DNA of 64,000 nt from Picochlorum sp. 'celeri' (Eukaryota; Chlorophyta; Trebouxiophyceae), in NCBI GenBank assembly GCA_010909725.1, contig JAACMV010000021.1:972243-1036242 (forward strand), given 5' to 3'. The notes beneath the pieces were generated by a model that worked only from the letters and a program-made list of their open reading frames with translations, was not told where the DNA came from and did no database searches. The position numbers and the translations under genes were made by a program. Below, one piece after another: positions 1 through 11,800 of this stretch (within the stretch, counting starts at the first letter, position 1; every line of letters starts with the position of its first letter).

Positions 1-625
1 AATCAATGTGAAAGTGTTGGCGGCAGGGTCGAGTGCAGGGCGATTATTGCTGTGGGACACCGAGTCAGGGAGGCTGCAGGGCACAATGGTGGGACATGAG
101 GATGAGATTCTTGATTGTCAGTGGGCAGCTAATGATGTGATTGTTTCTTCTTCGGGCGATGGATCAATTCGGATGTATGACCTGCGGGATAAAGACCATT
201 GCACGGTATTGTATGAGACCCCCAGGAGGACCCCTGTGCCGAGGTTTTGTTGGAACAAGCTGGATCCGAGGCATCTTGCATTTTCTATAGAAAAGAGTCG
301 GCTTGTTAGTGTTCTCGATGTTCGCTTTCCGACAGAGCCGGTGATCTTGCTGGACGGTCATATGGGGAACTGTACAGCACTTGGTTGGTCCCCTCACAGA
401 GAGGAATACCTCTGCTCGGTTGGAGATGATTGCCATGCATTGATATGGGACGTGGGGAAGGTGAATAGTGAGGAGGATAGTAAGCCAAATCGAGAGGCGG
501 TGGACGCATCTCCTATCCTAGCGTACAATGCTCAGGCAGAGATCAATGCGATGGCTTGGAATCCAATAGACCCAGATTGGATTGCCATTTGCGCTAGAAA
601 CAGAACACAAGTATTGAGAATATGA
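1..625 (+). CDS. LWD1: WD40 repeat protein, LWD1/TTG1 (DCAF7) family, 3' part
   Basis: The gene runs in from the left edge; the frame is open from base 2 and no start is visible, so only the C-terminal ~207 residues are present. The protein is built of WD40 blades, with repeat ends such as LLLWDTESG, IRMYDLRD and ALIWDVGK. The order of blades and the C-terminal pattern MAWNPIDPDWIAICA followed by a LRI end are those of the small LWD1/TTG1/AN11 (DCAF7) family. In plants these proteins are scaffolds: TTG1 bridges MYB and bHLH factors and LWD1 acts in the circadian clock. In algae the role is less certain, so the exact paralogue name is an inference. It is convergent with the next gene, the two stops being 68 bp apart. 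Confidence 0.8.
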   Translation, partial: INVKVLAAGSSAGRLLLWDTESGRLQGTMVGHEDEILDCQWAANDVIVSSSGDGSIRMYDLRDKDHCTVLYETPRRTPVPRFCWNKLDPRHLAFSIEKSRLVSVLDVRFPTEPVILLDGHMGNCTALGWSPHREEYLCSVGDDCHALIWDVGKVNSEEDSKPNREAVDASPILAYNAQAEINAMAWNPIDPDWIAICARNRTQVLRI

Positions 626-693
626 GATTAAATGCATTTGTATTAACTGATCCTTTGTAAGAAGGAGACTTTTCGATGTGAATACGGCGGTAT

Positions 694-1818
694 TCATACA
701 GCTTCATCAATCTCCATGCTGATCACCACTTGGGGTCCCTCCTTTGTTTTAGAGCGGGCCAGTGGCTCATTCGGACCATCGTAATACATTCTATAGTTCT
801 TGATGTATATATATTGGTCTCTATTTGGACTCCATGTAGCATCGCTTCCACCATACCAGGATGCTATATTTACCCCTTCAATTTTGACGGTATCATTGGT
901 TCTCCAAACAAAGTTAAATTTCTCATAGGCAGTCTGGTCATTCACGACAAGCCTAATCATCCCGTCCGGGTATCCAGGATTGTTTAGTTTCATTTGTACC
1001 TTCACTTTATTCCATTGTCCTGGCTGGAACCTGAATGATGCCCTGCCAAGTGACCACCCAGTTGTCCCATCACAATTGTTGCATAGGACAGATGGTGTCT
1101 TGGTATTGCAGTCTGGAAGCTCGGCACACAAAGTTGGGTCTTGGGAAGGGAAAGGAGCGTACACGTATGCTTCACCATAGCCTTCCCTTCTCCACATGAC
1201 CCTATAAGAGAAACAGTCGTAATCTCTGTTTCCTCCTCCACACCCTATACCATTGGATGCGCCTCCCATAAAGCCAGGTAGCTTGCCTCCTTTCACCCAT
1301 TCAAAATCAAGTGGGAAATACACGTCGTACTCTAATGTCGCTCCAGAAGCTGACACAGGATATGCTTTTTCAGAAGGCTCCGTTTTTGTAGGGTAGGTGT
1401 AGAAAAGGACTCCCCCTGGCTTCTCCGACCCAGGAGACCAAGAACCAGCTGGGTACGAAATCTTCATCACTGGCTGACTGCTGTCCGGGTCCGTTGGATC
1501 TATTGGATACTGTTCATAAGGATACGACTGTCCTGCAATCAAGCTACATTGCTGCCTCCGCTGTGCGCACGAATTTTTAACGTAAGATGGGGTGAAATAT
1601 GACATGCCATAGACAGAGTCCAGTCTGCCCAACCACGATGGAACGTTCTGGCCATTCTCAGTCATAACGCGCTCCTTCCCTTTCGCAGTGAGGGCTCTGC
1701 CAGTCATACTGTCTATTAAATTCTCCTGTGCTACACTGAATGGAATCAAAGCTAATACAGTCAGAATGGCTCTGCGAGCGCTATATCTGTTTTTCGGTGC
1801 CTGCACTCCCCAATCCAT
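694..1818 (-). CDS. Secreted polysaccharide lyase, PL14-type (copy 1, intronless)
   Basis: I chose the ATG at 1818 because it opens a protein with a basic N-terminus and a hydrophobic stretch (ILTVLALIPFSVAQ), a likely signal peptide; the frame is open further upstream but a TATA-like block lies there (about 1984-1996). The 374-residue protein carries the core seen in PL14 lyases: GGKLPGFMGG, a glycine-rich GCGGG segment, CFSYRVMWRREG and GEAYVYAP, then a C-terminal beta-strand region with SWYGGSDATW. PL14 enzymes cleave uronate-containing polysaccharides such as alginate or glucuronan by beta-elimination; the substrate here is unknown. Paired cysteines fit an extracellular enzyme. It is the first of three tandem paralogues but lacks the 3' intron the other two share. 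Confidence 0.75.
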   Translation of the reverse strand: MDWGVQAPKNRYSARRAILTVLALIPFSVAQENLIDSMTGRALTAKGKERVMTENGQNVPSWLGRLDSVYGMSYFTPSYVKNSCAQRRQQCSLIAGQSYPYEQYPIDPTDPDSSQPVMKISYPAGSWSPGSEKPGGVLFYTYPTKTEPSEKAYPVSASGATLEYDVYFPLDFEWVKGGKLPGFMGGASNGIGCGGGNRDYDCFSYRVMWRREGYGEAYVYAPFPSQDPTLCAELPDCNTKTPSVLCNNCDGTTGWSLGRASFRFQPGQWNKVKVQMKLNNPGYPDGMIRLVVNDQTAYEKFNFVWRTNDTVKIEGVNIASWYGGSDATWSPNRDQYIYIKNYRMYYDGPNEPLARSKTKEGPQVVISMEIDEAV

Positions 1819-2278
1819 TCTTGGTAAAGAGCACTGCCTCACGCAATCAATACTGTAAAGTAATAATTCGATTAAAGCCTGAATCTTTCTGCGTTCGATT
1901 GAAGAACGACCTTCTCTCTCCGACCGCGTGGTGCCCAAGTGCAGCTTCCTCCTCACCAATAGGCTACGCGGTGTGCATGTACAATAATAATATATATTTC
2001 TGACGCTGTGTTCGCTTACCATTCAGGAAAGAGGGGGCGAAGATGCCCTCCCTGCCTGCATTGCATCAACTTCCATGTCAGCTCCGAATCAAGCTGAACA
2101 GCAGGCCTAGGTCTTCATGAAGACATGATCGTGTTCCATTCAAACCAACGTTCCCGTCCCTTTTGATGCGATATTGTTACAAAACATGTTCCTTCGTCAT
2201 GATTCAATGCATCACGATGAACAAATAATGAAGAAAAACAATGCAAACTTGATATATAAGACAGTACTCGGTTTGATT
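1819..2278. other. Intergenic between PL14 copies 1 and 2
   Basis: This 460-bp stretch holds no supported gene. On the minus strand it contains the likely promoter of copy 1: an AT-rich TATA-like block at about 1984-1996, roughly 165 bp upstream of the chosen ATG at 1818. The rest would be the 3' flank of copy 2. A 123-codon plus-strand frame (2174-2545) overlaps the antisense of copy 2 exon 2 and is not convincing. Confidence 0.5.
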
Positions 2279-3537
2279 TTAGTATTCCTCTTCATACTCT
2301 TCTTCTGGTTCTTGAATTTCTTCATACGATACTGTGGACTCCATGACTCCCATATCCTCAGACAATGGTGTTACTCGACTGCTTTCACGCGAGTATGTAG
2401 CCGGTCCAGTCCGGTATGCCTTCATATCACGGATGAGTGTGTAGGTGTCTCTTGGTGGACTCCACGATGCATCGCTGCCTCCAAAGAAGGACGCGAAATT
2501 GATAGCTTCAACCTTGACCTCTGCAAAACAATAATAGAGTTGTAGTATAAGAATAAAGGGCACAAAAAACAGCAGCAAAAAGGTAAAAGCATTGCATATC
2601 AGAGTAACGTACTGTCATAGGTTCTCCAGCGCATCTGATCATATGAGATTACCGTTTTTCCATCAACCTTGAGCTCCACGTAACCATTTGCACGATTTCT
2701 ATCATTGAGTACAATGGAAAGCGTGAGTTTTTGCCACACTCCCTTCTTAAACTGGAAGGTTCCTCTACCAAAGGAGACTCCCTTTTTATAGTTGCAGACA
2801 GTGCACGGGAAGTTCTTTCCATCGCATCTACTGTACTTGGAGCAAAAGTTCTTTCCTTGTTTTCCCTCTGGTGCATAGATATAGAGCTCACCATTTCCTT
2901 GTCTTCTCCACATAATTCTGATCGAGAAGCAGACATCAGGATCGTTTCCTCCACCGCATCCTCTGCCATTACTTCTGCCTCCTGCAAGTCCAGGAAGCTT
3001 TCCTCCCTTGACAAAATCGAAATTGGGATCAAAGTAAACATCATACTCCAACGTTGCACCCTGGACGGAGAAGGGATTGTCCTTCGTCAGTGTGTTCTTC
3101 TTGTAAGGGTAGGCAAAGAAAAGCAAGCCCCCAGGCTTTGGAGAACCTGGAGACCAAGACCCTTTAGGATAACCAATCTTGAGGACGGGCTCTTGAGATC
3201 TTCCTGTTGGATCCTTCAAATATCTGTCATAAGGATATCTTCCTAGCGATGTCTCACACGTTTTTCCCTTTTTGCAGATATTTGCCGTCAAAGCAGGCGC
3301 TAAGTAACTCTTTCCAAACTTTGGATTCATACGGGCTCTCCAGGCTGGCAGCTCCTCAACACGCCTTCCATTTGCTAGAAGAAGATTTCTCCTCTTCATA
3401 TAGTCCACTAATTCCTCTGTCGTCGTTCCATTGAACTGGGGAAAGACTTCGTCGCCAGATCGTAGATCCCCGAAAGCCTTTCTGCTCAGCATCGCAAATG
3501 CGATTGCCAGAATGCAAAAAAGGAACGAACTTTGCAT
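2279..3537 (-). CDS. Secreted polysaccharide lyase, PL14-type (copy 2, one intron)
   Basis: Two exons on the minus strand, 3537-2613 and 2520-2279, flank a 92-bp intron (donor gtacgtt, acceptor ttgcag, phase 1); joined they give 388 residues. The N-terminus FLFCILAIAFAMLSRKAFG is a signal peptide. The PL14 core is clear: GGKLPGLAGG, GRGCGGG, CFSIRIMWRRQG, GELYIYAP. The splice joins the end of the core to the C-terminal strand region (FFGGSDASW), exactly as copy 1 reads without an intron. The C-terminus ends in an acidic Glu/Tyr-rich tail that the other two copies lack. It likely degrades a uronic-acid polysaccharide outside the cell or in the cell wall; the substrate is not readable from sequence. 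Confidence 0.77.
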
Positions 3538-4042
3538 TTTAAAGCTTTATTCTGCGCACCGATGTAGCCAACGACGTGTCTTTACTGAAAGCTTTCAAAA
3601 GCCTCCTTCGGCAGCTGCTGTAACCGCTCACTCGAACGCCGTAGATAAGAATCTCTCAAATCTACTCACAGATCGCAGGGTTAAATATATATTTCAATTA
3701 ATTCTTGGCAAGATTTGAAGGGCATCGTATCTCTATGTAATGCTCGGATGAGCATCGCCAGCTTCTATTGTGGGGCTCACCTTCTCTTCCCCCCGTCCAA
3801 GCCACTGTGCCTAGAGATCTCCTGATAAGGAGATCCAGGTTGGAGATGAGGTGGCCACCAAAGAAAAAGACTGATTGGATGAACAAGGGAAAGGGTCGCT
3901 ATTGGTCACGATAGCAATAATAATTGCTAAATAGCAGTCGCGGTCGACGCTAGGTGGATTGATAGTGTATGTATGCATTCGACGTTACATTTTTTGTGCA
4001 CCCACATGCAGATGTATGCATATACATGCTAGCCTCGCCTGT
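3538..4042. other. Intergenic between PL14 copies 2 and 3
   Basis: About 505 bp with no supported gene. It holds the TATA-like block of copy 2 and the 3' flank of copy 3. Short frames on both strands (for example 3698-3886 minus) have no protein-like features. Confidence 0.45.
3681..3695 (-). promoter_or_regulatory. TATA-like element of PL14 copy 2
   Basis: A long AT block that reads ATATATATTTAA on the minus strand lies about 145-160 bp upstream of the ATG at 3537. Similar blocks precede several other genes here (8554, 14043, 16230, 33155). Position and composition are the only support. Confidence 0.35.
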
Positions 4043-5256
4043 CTACCACGGCGTCTCATGCAATTCTTCTTCTATCAATACAGGTGGTCTAGGACTTGAT
4101 GGAACTACATACGGTGTTCCAGGTGGATCATCTCTCCATATCTTGATGTTGCGAAGCAAAACATGGGTGTCCTTTGGAGGTCCCCACCCTGAGTTACTGC
4201 CTCCAAACCACGTGGAGAACTCGACTGCTTCTATTTTGGCCTCTGCAAGCACAAGAAACGCTATTAGAAAAATATTGAGAGAGAAGAACAACTCCAACAA
4301 AAACGCGTACCATCTGTTTGTCGCCAATTAAGCTTGTCAAAGTAAATAGCTCTTCTACCATTGTGCCGGATCTCGAGTATGCCATTGGTCACGTTTGGTG
4401 TATTTAACGTCACATTCATGTATATCTTATTCCACTGTCCCTTTTGAAATACAAAGCCTCCCCGAGCGAAAGACACCCCCTTGTCCAAATTGCAGAAATT
4501 ACAAGGTTTAATACCGGTACCACTGCATTTCTGATACTTGTTGCAGAATTCAGGATGCTGCATGTCCTCGGGCACATACAAGTATGCCTCACCCCATCCA
4601 TCACGACGCCACATAATTCTAGAATTGAAGCACCAAGCAGGATCCGCCCCGCCTCCGCATCCACGCCCGCCTCCTCTTCCGCCAGACATTCCCATGAGTT
4701 TACCCCCCTTGACAAAGTCAAAGTCGCTCGGAATGTACACTTCATACTCCAAAGCAGCACTTGTAGCTGAAACAGGATTATTCTTATCACTGGGGCTGCT
4801 CTTATAAGGGTACACGAACATCAGAGTACCTCCTGGCCTCTCACTGCCAGGAGACCAAGACCCTTTCGGATACCAAATGCGAATCACTGGCTGTTTATCT
4901 CCATCCGTGGTAGGATCGAGAATGTACTCGTCATATGGATACATTTTACCTCGAATAGCAGTGCAATTTTTCTTCGAGGTGTCACATTTGTTCTTTATCC
5001 TCGCAGGAGCAAGGTATGCATCCTCATACCTTGGGTCAAAGCGAGCCTTCCAAGCTGGTGGCCTGCCATTTCCCGAGGGCAAAACAGGATCTTGCAGAAG
5101 CTGTCGATGCCTATGCTCATACTCTAACATCTGACTGTCCCCGTGAGAGTCTAGAATCATTGAATTGCCCAGCGCTGTGGTCACATCCTCGCCGAAGCCG
5201 CTGCCCGCAACCAGCCCAGAACACGCTAGTAGGATCCCGCAAACAAGGCACTGCAT
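4043..5256 (-). CDS. Secreted polysaccharide lyase, PL14-type (copy 3, one intron)
   Basis: Exons 5256-4311 and 4242-4043 on the minus strand flank a 68-bp intron (donor gtacgcg, acceptor ttgcag), giving 381 residues. The intron is in the same phase and at the same place in the protein as in copy 2. A signal peptide opens the protein (MQCLVCGILLACSGLVAG). The PL14 core shows GGKLMGMSGG, a longer glycine-rich GGGRGCGGG, CFNSRIMWRRDG and GEAYLYVP, and then FSTWFGGSNSGW in exon 2. It is the most upstream member of the cluster and is divergent from the ceramide glucosyltransferase. Substrate unknown; the family includes alginate and glucuronan lyases of algal viruses, molluscs and fungi. Confidence 0.77.
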
Positions 5257-5679
5257 TTTTCTCGCCTACAGTCCCGAAGAGTATAATATATTTTTTCAGA
5301 TTTTTTCGTGATGATATACGACCACAGTGGTGGAGATACCCTTCCTTCCTCCTTAGATCTACGTTCAGAATTTGGTACGCTGGATTCGCTTTCTGATGGT
5401 ATTGCACCTTATCTGAAATGAAAAATGAAATCTTTCACGATATTTAAAAACATTTATAGAGAATTCTTCGCTTCTTAGCCCTGTCGGACACTCGGCAAGC
5501 AGCTGCTTAAGCAGGTGCATGTTCTTCATTCCAAGAGTTCCGTAATAAATACCAGTTGCTTGTTCTTTTTCGCCCGATTGCTTTCAAATTCCCGATGAAG
5601 ACTCAAAATTGAAAACAAAAGAATATTTTTATTATGTGGGATCATATGTCACACGCGTGGAAGAAGCATCGGCACTGCC
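5257..5679. promoter_or_regulatory. Divergent promoter region, PL14 copy 3 / ceramide glucosyltransferase
   Basis: 423 bp between two divergent starts. Minus-strand TATA-like blocks lie at about 5281-5293 and 5439-5447; a plus-strand AT block lies at about 5618-5632 upstream of the ATG at 5680. No open frame here looks like protein. Confidence 0.4.
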
Positions 5680-7159
5680 ATGAACAACGTTGACTTGAGC
5701 CTTGCAAAGTCCGTTCTGGACAGCTGGGTGGTCCTGATACTGCAATGTCACTCAATTGTGCCTATGATATTGATTGGAACTCTTTGGTACCTCGCAGCTG
5801 CGGCAAGGCGTCGGGAGATTCGTGCCTTGACGACGAAGGCGAGACGCAACAGGAGGCCATCTGAGAAAGGGTTCCCAAAGGTCACCATCTTGTTACCTAC
5901 GAGAGGTTTTAGACGATACAGTGCCGAAAACTGGAAGTCAATTCTGAATTTTCGATACGGTGAGTACGATTGCGTGTTCAGAAATGAATGCTGTACGACA
6001 TAATGTGGGACATTTCAATTATACAGATGGGCCACTTTGTTATGTGTTTGTTGTTGAGGATATGGACGATCCGAGCGTTTCAATAATCAACGAATTATCT
6101 GAAACATTCGATGGCTCAAGATCTAAAAATGCAGAAATAGTATGTGCCGGCAGAGCACGGCATTCATCTCAGAAAATTCACAACCTCATGTATGGTATCA
6201 AACACTGCATCAAATCCTCACAGGATGCACAAAATGAGTACATCATGTGCATGGATGACGATGTCCAGCCACACAGTACATTCCTTGAGGATCTTATTTA
6301 TGATTTGGACTCTATGCCAGATATGCGTGTGGCCACTGCGTATCCTTTCGATATCCCCCCAACAAGGGATGCTTCCATATTTTCATATGCAACCTTGGCT
6401 TATCATCTGCCTCTGAGCGTCGGCCTTGCCATTCATACCAAGACTCGTTTCGTCTGGGGAGGCTGTATGGCGTTTAGACTAGAAGACATGATTGGTGATC
6501 GTTTGGGAATTCTGTCCTCGTGGTCCAAAGGAGGATACTCTGACGATTTAACAGTTGCTGCACAAATGGGAAAACTAGGACTGCAGATCTATTGCCCTGC
6601 AAGCGCTGTCTTTCCCCAATGGCTTCCAGAGACAATGACATTCAGACAATACTGGAACTATTTGAGGAGACAATTGTTTGTGCTGGACACGTACTCTGAT
6701 GCGCATAACAAGCACACAAACTATGCTCTTGTGTGTCTGCTCATCTATGGATCTGTTGGGTTTGTTGCCCCTGCGGTCACGATTCCATTGCGCTTCGGAT
6801 TGTATGTCTTTGAGGTGTTCACATACTCGAGTAGGCTATTCATACCGCAAGCATGGGCTCTATCTGCCTGCCTCTTTTGCATCGGAGTTGTTTATATGGG
6901 GGTCGCATTGGCACAGATGATAGCAGAGACTGCAACCCTCATATCAATTCTACATGGATCTGATCGTGCAGCGATCACATCCAAATTATCTTTCTTCAGA
7001 ATTGCCGTTGGTTTCTGGTTTGCTCAACTAGTATCTCCAGTGTGCTTGGCATACACTCTCCTCACGCCACACATTGTTTGGACTGGAGTGTCATATGTTC
7101 GCAAACAGGGCAAGGTGTCTGTAGTGTCTCACAGTGCAGCCCCGTGTGACAGATACTAG
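5680..7159 (+). CDS. GCS: Ceramide glucosyltransferase (GT21)
   Basis: Exons 5680-5959 and 6027-7159 around a 67-bp intron (donor gtgagta) give 470 residues. The enzyme transfers glucose from UDP-glucose to ceramide to make glucosylceramide, on ER or Golgi membranes. It has an N-terminal membrane anchor (about residues 20-42), then VTILLPTRG, and the splice restores YDGPLCYVFVVED, the typical GT21 block. The D1 motif (EDMDDPS), the D2 motif (CMDDDVQPH) and the D3 region (KGGYSDDLTVA) are present, and RQYWNYLRRQ takes the place of the QxxRW signature. Several hydrophobic segments close the protein. Length and domain order fit plant ceramide glucosyltransferase. It converges with the DUF1997 gene with 86 bp between stops. 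Confidence 0.88.
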
Positions 7160-7245
7160 CAGGAAAAAAATGGACTTACAAAATGTGGTTCTGAGAATTT
7201 ATAAACGAATGAATAACGAATGAAGTAGAAATACCTGCATATTTT

Positions 7246-8554
7246 TTATTTTTCAACAGTTGCAAATAACTCCCCAATTGTATCATCTCCATCTCTTGAT
7301 TTGCCCCTCTTTGCCCAATTGCCAAAGTCTTTCGTCAGCAATTCAGCAAAATTTGGTACAGCCCCATTTAAGACGGCCTTGGATATGAGACTTCCCGCGT
7401 ACCCCAGCAGAGGATTTGGAATCACCTTGAGCGCAGTTGGGACCCGTACAGCCATTGTCACATTCACCCTACAGTGGAGATGAACGGTGCCATTGGCACT
7501 AGCAGAGGATTGCCCCACTTCTTCTCTCGATTCTCCCGCGCCTTTCTCTTCCTCTTCTTCACTGACACTATCACCTTGACTGAGATAAATCTTCTCAGAA
7601 GGAAAAGGGGCACTGTCAGCAAGATTTTGAACATCCACATCTGCCAATTCCTGTCCCTCGATATCGACGAGCACATTGATATCTTCTTCAACATGTACTA
7701 CTGCCTCGCTGTCCTTGTCCCCCAATGGGGCTTTCTGTCTAGCATTTGCCGCCCATTTCTGAAGCCTACTGACAGGTCTACCAGGTATGTGATCCGGGGT
7801 AGGAATCCTAGGGATACGCCTCCTCCTCCCCTGACTTTGCAGGACAGCTACGACATTCAACCTAAAAGACTCATCCAGCCCAGGAGACCCGAGTGACGCT
7901 CTAGATCCCACAAATGTCACCTTTCCCTGCCCAGAATGTGGTTTCGCAACAATGGAAAGTGTTGGAGTCAAATCCACCCCAACAAGCTCACTCAATGGTA
8001 CCTTGACAGTAAAAACATCCGAGCAAGGATCCAGCTGCTGCTCTCCCCCCGGAAAATCCCCAGAGGATGCATGCTCAACCCTCTCAACCCACTTTGGATC
8101 CAACAGTGAATACTCTGACGTAGGCAACGACAAATACTCCCCTAACAAGGATCCCACATCTTCCTCGACACCTTCAGACAATAAAACTGGAACCTTTGCG
8201 CTCGTCATGGCGCCAAACTGAACCCACCTCTCTCGAGTTTCCCTCCCTTGTTCACCAGCTCCATCACTTGACTTCCATTTGGCCTTTTCGCCGATACTTA
8301 TCACTCTATTCACAATCTGCAAGGATGAATAATTCTTATAACACCAATTCTCCAGTATACGTACGACAACAAGATACCAGTACCTGTATAGCTCGCTCCA
8401 AAGGCTCGTAAGGACTAGCCCCAAAAGCCCAGACTGTGACACCCCGCCTCCTCCTAGGATTCCGCGTCAGATAGACCCCCCTCCTCCTTCCAGCACCACT
8501 ATAATATCCGTGGGTAGTTATCATGCTACGACGCTGCCCTTGGAGCTGATTCAT
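7246..8554 (-). CDS. DUF1997 family protein, probably plastid
   Basis: Exons 8554-8384 and 8316-7246 on the minus strand flank a 67-bp intron (donor gtactgg, acceptor ttgcag), giving 413 residues. The arginine-rich, acid-poor N-terminus (about residues 1-40) suggests a plastid transit peptide. The C-terminal third contains the DUF1997 pattern: a beta-strand segment (VHLHCRVNVTMAVRVP), then IPNPLLGYAGSLISKAVL and a LLTKDFGNWA end. Between these lies an acidic, low-complexity insert (about residues 270-325). DUF1997 proteins occur in plants, algae and cyanobacteria; no activity can be assigned from sequence. Confidence 0.65.
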
Positions 8555-8623
8555 TCCTGGCAGAACAGTTCTTTCTCTCCTACGTGTGTTATCTTCCTAC
8601 AATGCGTGTGTACCTCATACCAT

Positions 8624-8636
8624 AATTAAATATACA
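8624..8636 (-). promoter_or_regulatory. TATA-like element of the DUF1997 gene
   Basis: On the minus strand the sequence reads GTATATTTAATTA, about 70-80 bp upstream of the ATG at 8554. It matches the AT-rich blocks in front of other genes of the window. Confidence 0.4.
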
Positions 8637-8813
8637 TGAAATTTTCAATGTGCTATACCGGAGCGCCAATGGATCACAAGTGGACCTGGAGGTCCTCTGA
8701 TCGTCAGTTTCCTGGTTTCAGCAACAAATTCCATGCATTCCACTGGATACCATCCAGGTTTGTCACCTCCATTGGACAGGCATGGTATTAAAATAAATCA
8801 TCATATCGTAATC

Positions 8814-11800
8814 ATGAGTGTCTGTGATCATATAGTGAAGGCAAAGGGCATACTCGGGAAAGACACTCTAGTCAAGAGACTGTTGAGAGAGGTGCTCGGT
8901 TTCCCAGGAGCAGAACGAATACTGGAGAAGAATTCGCTGACGCTATCCACCTTTATTGTGCTTAGAAGGTTTAGATCCAGGGACGACGATGCTTGTATCG
9001 ATTGCGAACGATTTGTACAGTCCTATGAGAAAATTCAAAGCACTGCAGAAGAGTTTGAATCGATTGTGGAGCAGTATTTGTGTGGCTCTGATATCGCGGA
9101 GATTTTTGCCCCAATGTGCACGAGGCAGATTTATCTCAAGTGTGGCGCGCATGGTCAAATATTTACGGTGCACTGTCCGAGCTCGTTTGGGTTGGATGAT
9201 GCTATGATGATGCACATGGTTCATGCTATGACAAACCAGGGCATGAGGAGATTGCGTTCGATAGAGAAGGATAGCAGTGGTACTTTGAGCAAGCCGAAAC
9301 CCGAAATAAGGCAGGTCAGAAGAAATCAGAAGGATTTGAATGTTCCAGATAGTGTTGATTCGACGAGGGGAGCATTGAAAGAAGCCATGCAGCAGGGGGA
9401 AGCGATGCAGCTAGTGAAAGATGCTTTGCTCAATCCTTACACGTTTAATAGTATTGGAAAAGTTCTTCATGTGGATCCCGGTTTAGACTTTGGCGTGCAT
9501 TGTATGCGGAAGAGTGAGCCACTGGGTGATCTGAGCACCCTGCTGGAATATCAGGAATGGTTGCACCTTCGAGGCAACGACTTTATGCATCGCGATCGTA
9601 TTCGTATCTGTTTTCAAAATCAGGGAGAATTGTGGTTATGTGGTGCTGTGGCGGTGCCCAGGTGCGCTTGCGTATTGTAATTGTAAAAAAGAAGTCATGT
9701 GACAATCAACATGGCTGGTGCAGGCTCCCATCGACATTCTTGCATGTGGATGAATCGAACTTGTTTCTGCTTGAAGAATCAAAGCCACTTAGGCTGCAGA
9801 AATCCATCCCATATTATATCGACGTCACCATGTCTACAGAGGACACTCCAGGTAGGGTAGAAGAAATGGGATATCTGGAGCAGAGCTTGCTTTACATCTT
9901 TGCATACCCGACGAAAACCCGATATGGAACTACCAGCAAAGAGGATGCACTACTTCGTAACAAATTGCGTACTAGAAAGATAGGCTGGGTTGAATGCCAA
10001 GTTCAAGGGAGGGAATATCTATTTTTCTGCTTGAGGTCTCGTCTTGCCACAATCTTACTGAAGCAGAAAGAGTACATGATGTTTCAAAAGCCTTTGAATT
10101 TCAAGGCCAAACCCTTTTATTCTAAAAGGTTAGAGCAAATATTCGATGTCACTCCTGACTACATTTGCTGCGAATTTCCTGAAGAAGAAAAGGCATCCTT
10201 GATGGTTGACAGGCAATTGCTTGTGCACCCTGCAAGAGATGCCATGACAGTCGACGCCCTTCGATACGATGGGTTGAATTTTCATTCCATGTCGTATTAT
10301 CAGAAGAAATACACTCGATTAGTTCAGATAGAGGCCAGACAGCAGATACTTGATATTCGATGCCATGACATGCATTACGTAAGGCCCATTCCAGTTGTCT
10401 TTGACAAATCCAATGGCAATCAGCGCAAGTGCTGGGTAGGGGATGATGACCATCTGAAAATATATAGAGGTTTCATGTCCCAACGCATGAATAATAGGCG
10501 AGGAAAACCAAGCTTGATAGCGATCAGGGTGCCAAGCATACTGGAAGGTCAGCCCAGTGTCCACCTGGGCACAATAGTCCGCGTCAAAAGTTCCGAGCAG
10601 AAGGGCCACGAGTATGAGTTTAACATGATATGCTGTGGTATCGATGGTACATTGGTGTTTTTGTTGCCACCTGTGGGGTTTTGGGAGGAAACACCTCTTG
10701 GCAGAGCCATTGAAAGCTGCAAAGGGCAGGAAAAGGACCTGTTCATCAGCATTCGATTTGGATACTCCAGTCGAGCGATGCGCCGCATGCTGGATGTTCC
10801 GATCTCCAAATTTATGTTTGAGGATTCTCGTGCATCTTTTATAGGAAACACATCTCTGCTCCCCCAAAGAAAAGATGTTGAGAAACTATCTCTGGAGCTG
10901 CAGTCCAGATCCTTTCTGAATGAGCAGCAAGCAACAGCGATTTCGTCGGTTGTGTCAGGATCCGGGCGGATCGCTCCATTTTCGATCATCGGCCCACCTG
11001 GTACGGGAAAGACGTTCACATTGACGCACTGCGTTTGTGAGATTTTGAACCAGTACCCTTGCGCAAAAATACTCTGTTGTGCCCCACAAAACTTCAGTGC
11101 GGATATCATCTGCTCGGAATTGCGCAAGAAAGGGATCAATTCCAAGAAAATGCTTAGGCTCAATGATCCCCGTCGGCCAATATACTCTACCAAGGAAGAT
11201 GTGCTAGATTACTGCTGCATGGATGATACAGGCACCTTCCGAGTCCCTGGGTTCCGTGAATTGGATGAATTTTCCGTCATTGTTTGCACCTGCCTCTCCA
11301 GTGAATATCTTCGTCCAGAATCTAGAACACATGTGTTGATCGATGAGGCAGGCCAAGCATTACTTCCAGAGAGCCTGCTTCCCTTGCAGGCTTTGTGCTG
11401 CGATAGAGACCCATTGAACACAGGTTGGGGATCTATCCTGTGTGGCGACCCTAAACAACTCGGCCCAATCGTTCGAAATAAGCTTGCATCTGAGTGTGGA
11501 CTCCAGAAAAGTCTTCTTCAAGTGCTAAGCGAAGGCAAGAACTGGAATGGCTTGATGCTTTGTCAGAATTATCGGAGCAGCAACGCTCTCTTGAACTTGC
11601 CATCAAAGCTGTTCTACTCTGAATCTCTCTATTACGCAGGAGAAGATAGCGATAGTGTCCTGCCTCCATCGTTCAAGTGGAATATTCAAAAAGAGGAGGA
11701 AGCTCTGCCGTGCGTGTTTTATGGAGTCAACGGTAAGCAAATCAGAGAAGGGGATTCGTCATCATTCATGAACAAAATTGAGGCAATGGCAGTTGTTGAC

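Noticed and set aside
2174..2545. 123-codon plus-strand frame with a hydrophobic segment
   Set aside because: It is antisense to PL14 copy 2 exon 2 and intron; no homology-like pattern.
2279..2578. Small secreted protein suggested by a hydrophobic start on the minus strand (also 4043-4327)
   Set aside because: The hydrophobic start is translated intron; the remainder is exon 2 of the PL14 genes, as shown by the in-phase splice and by intronless copy 1.
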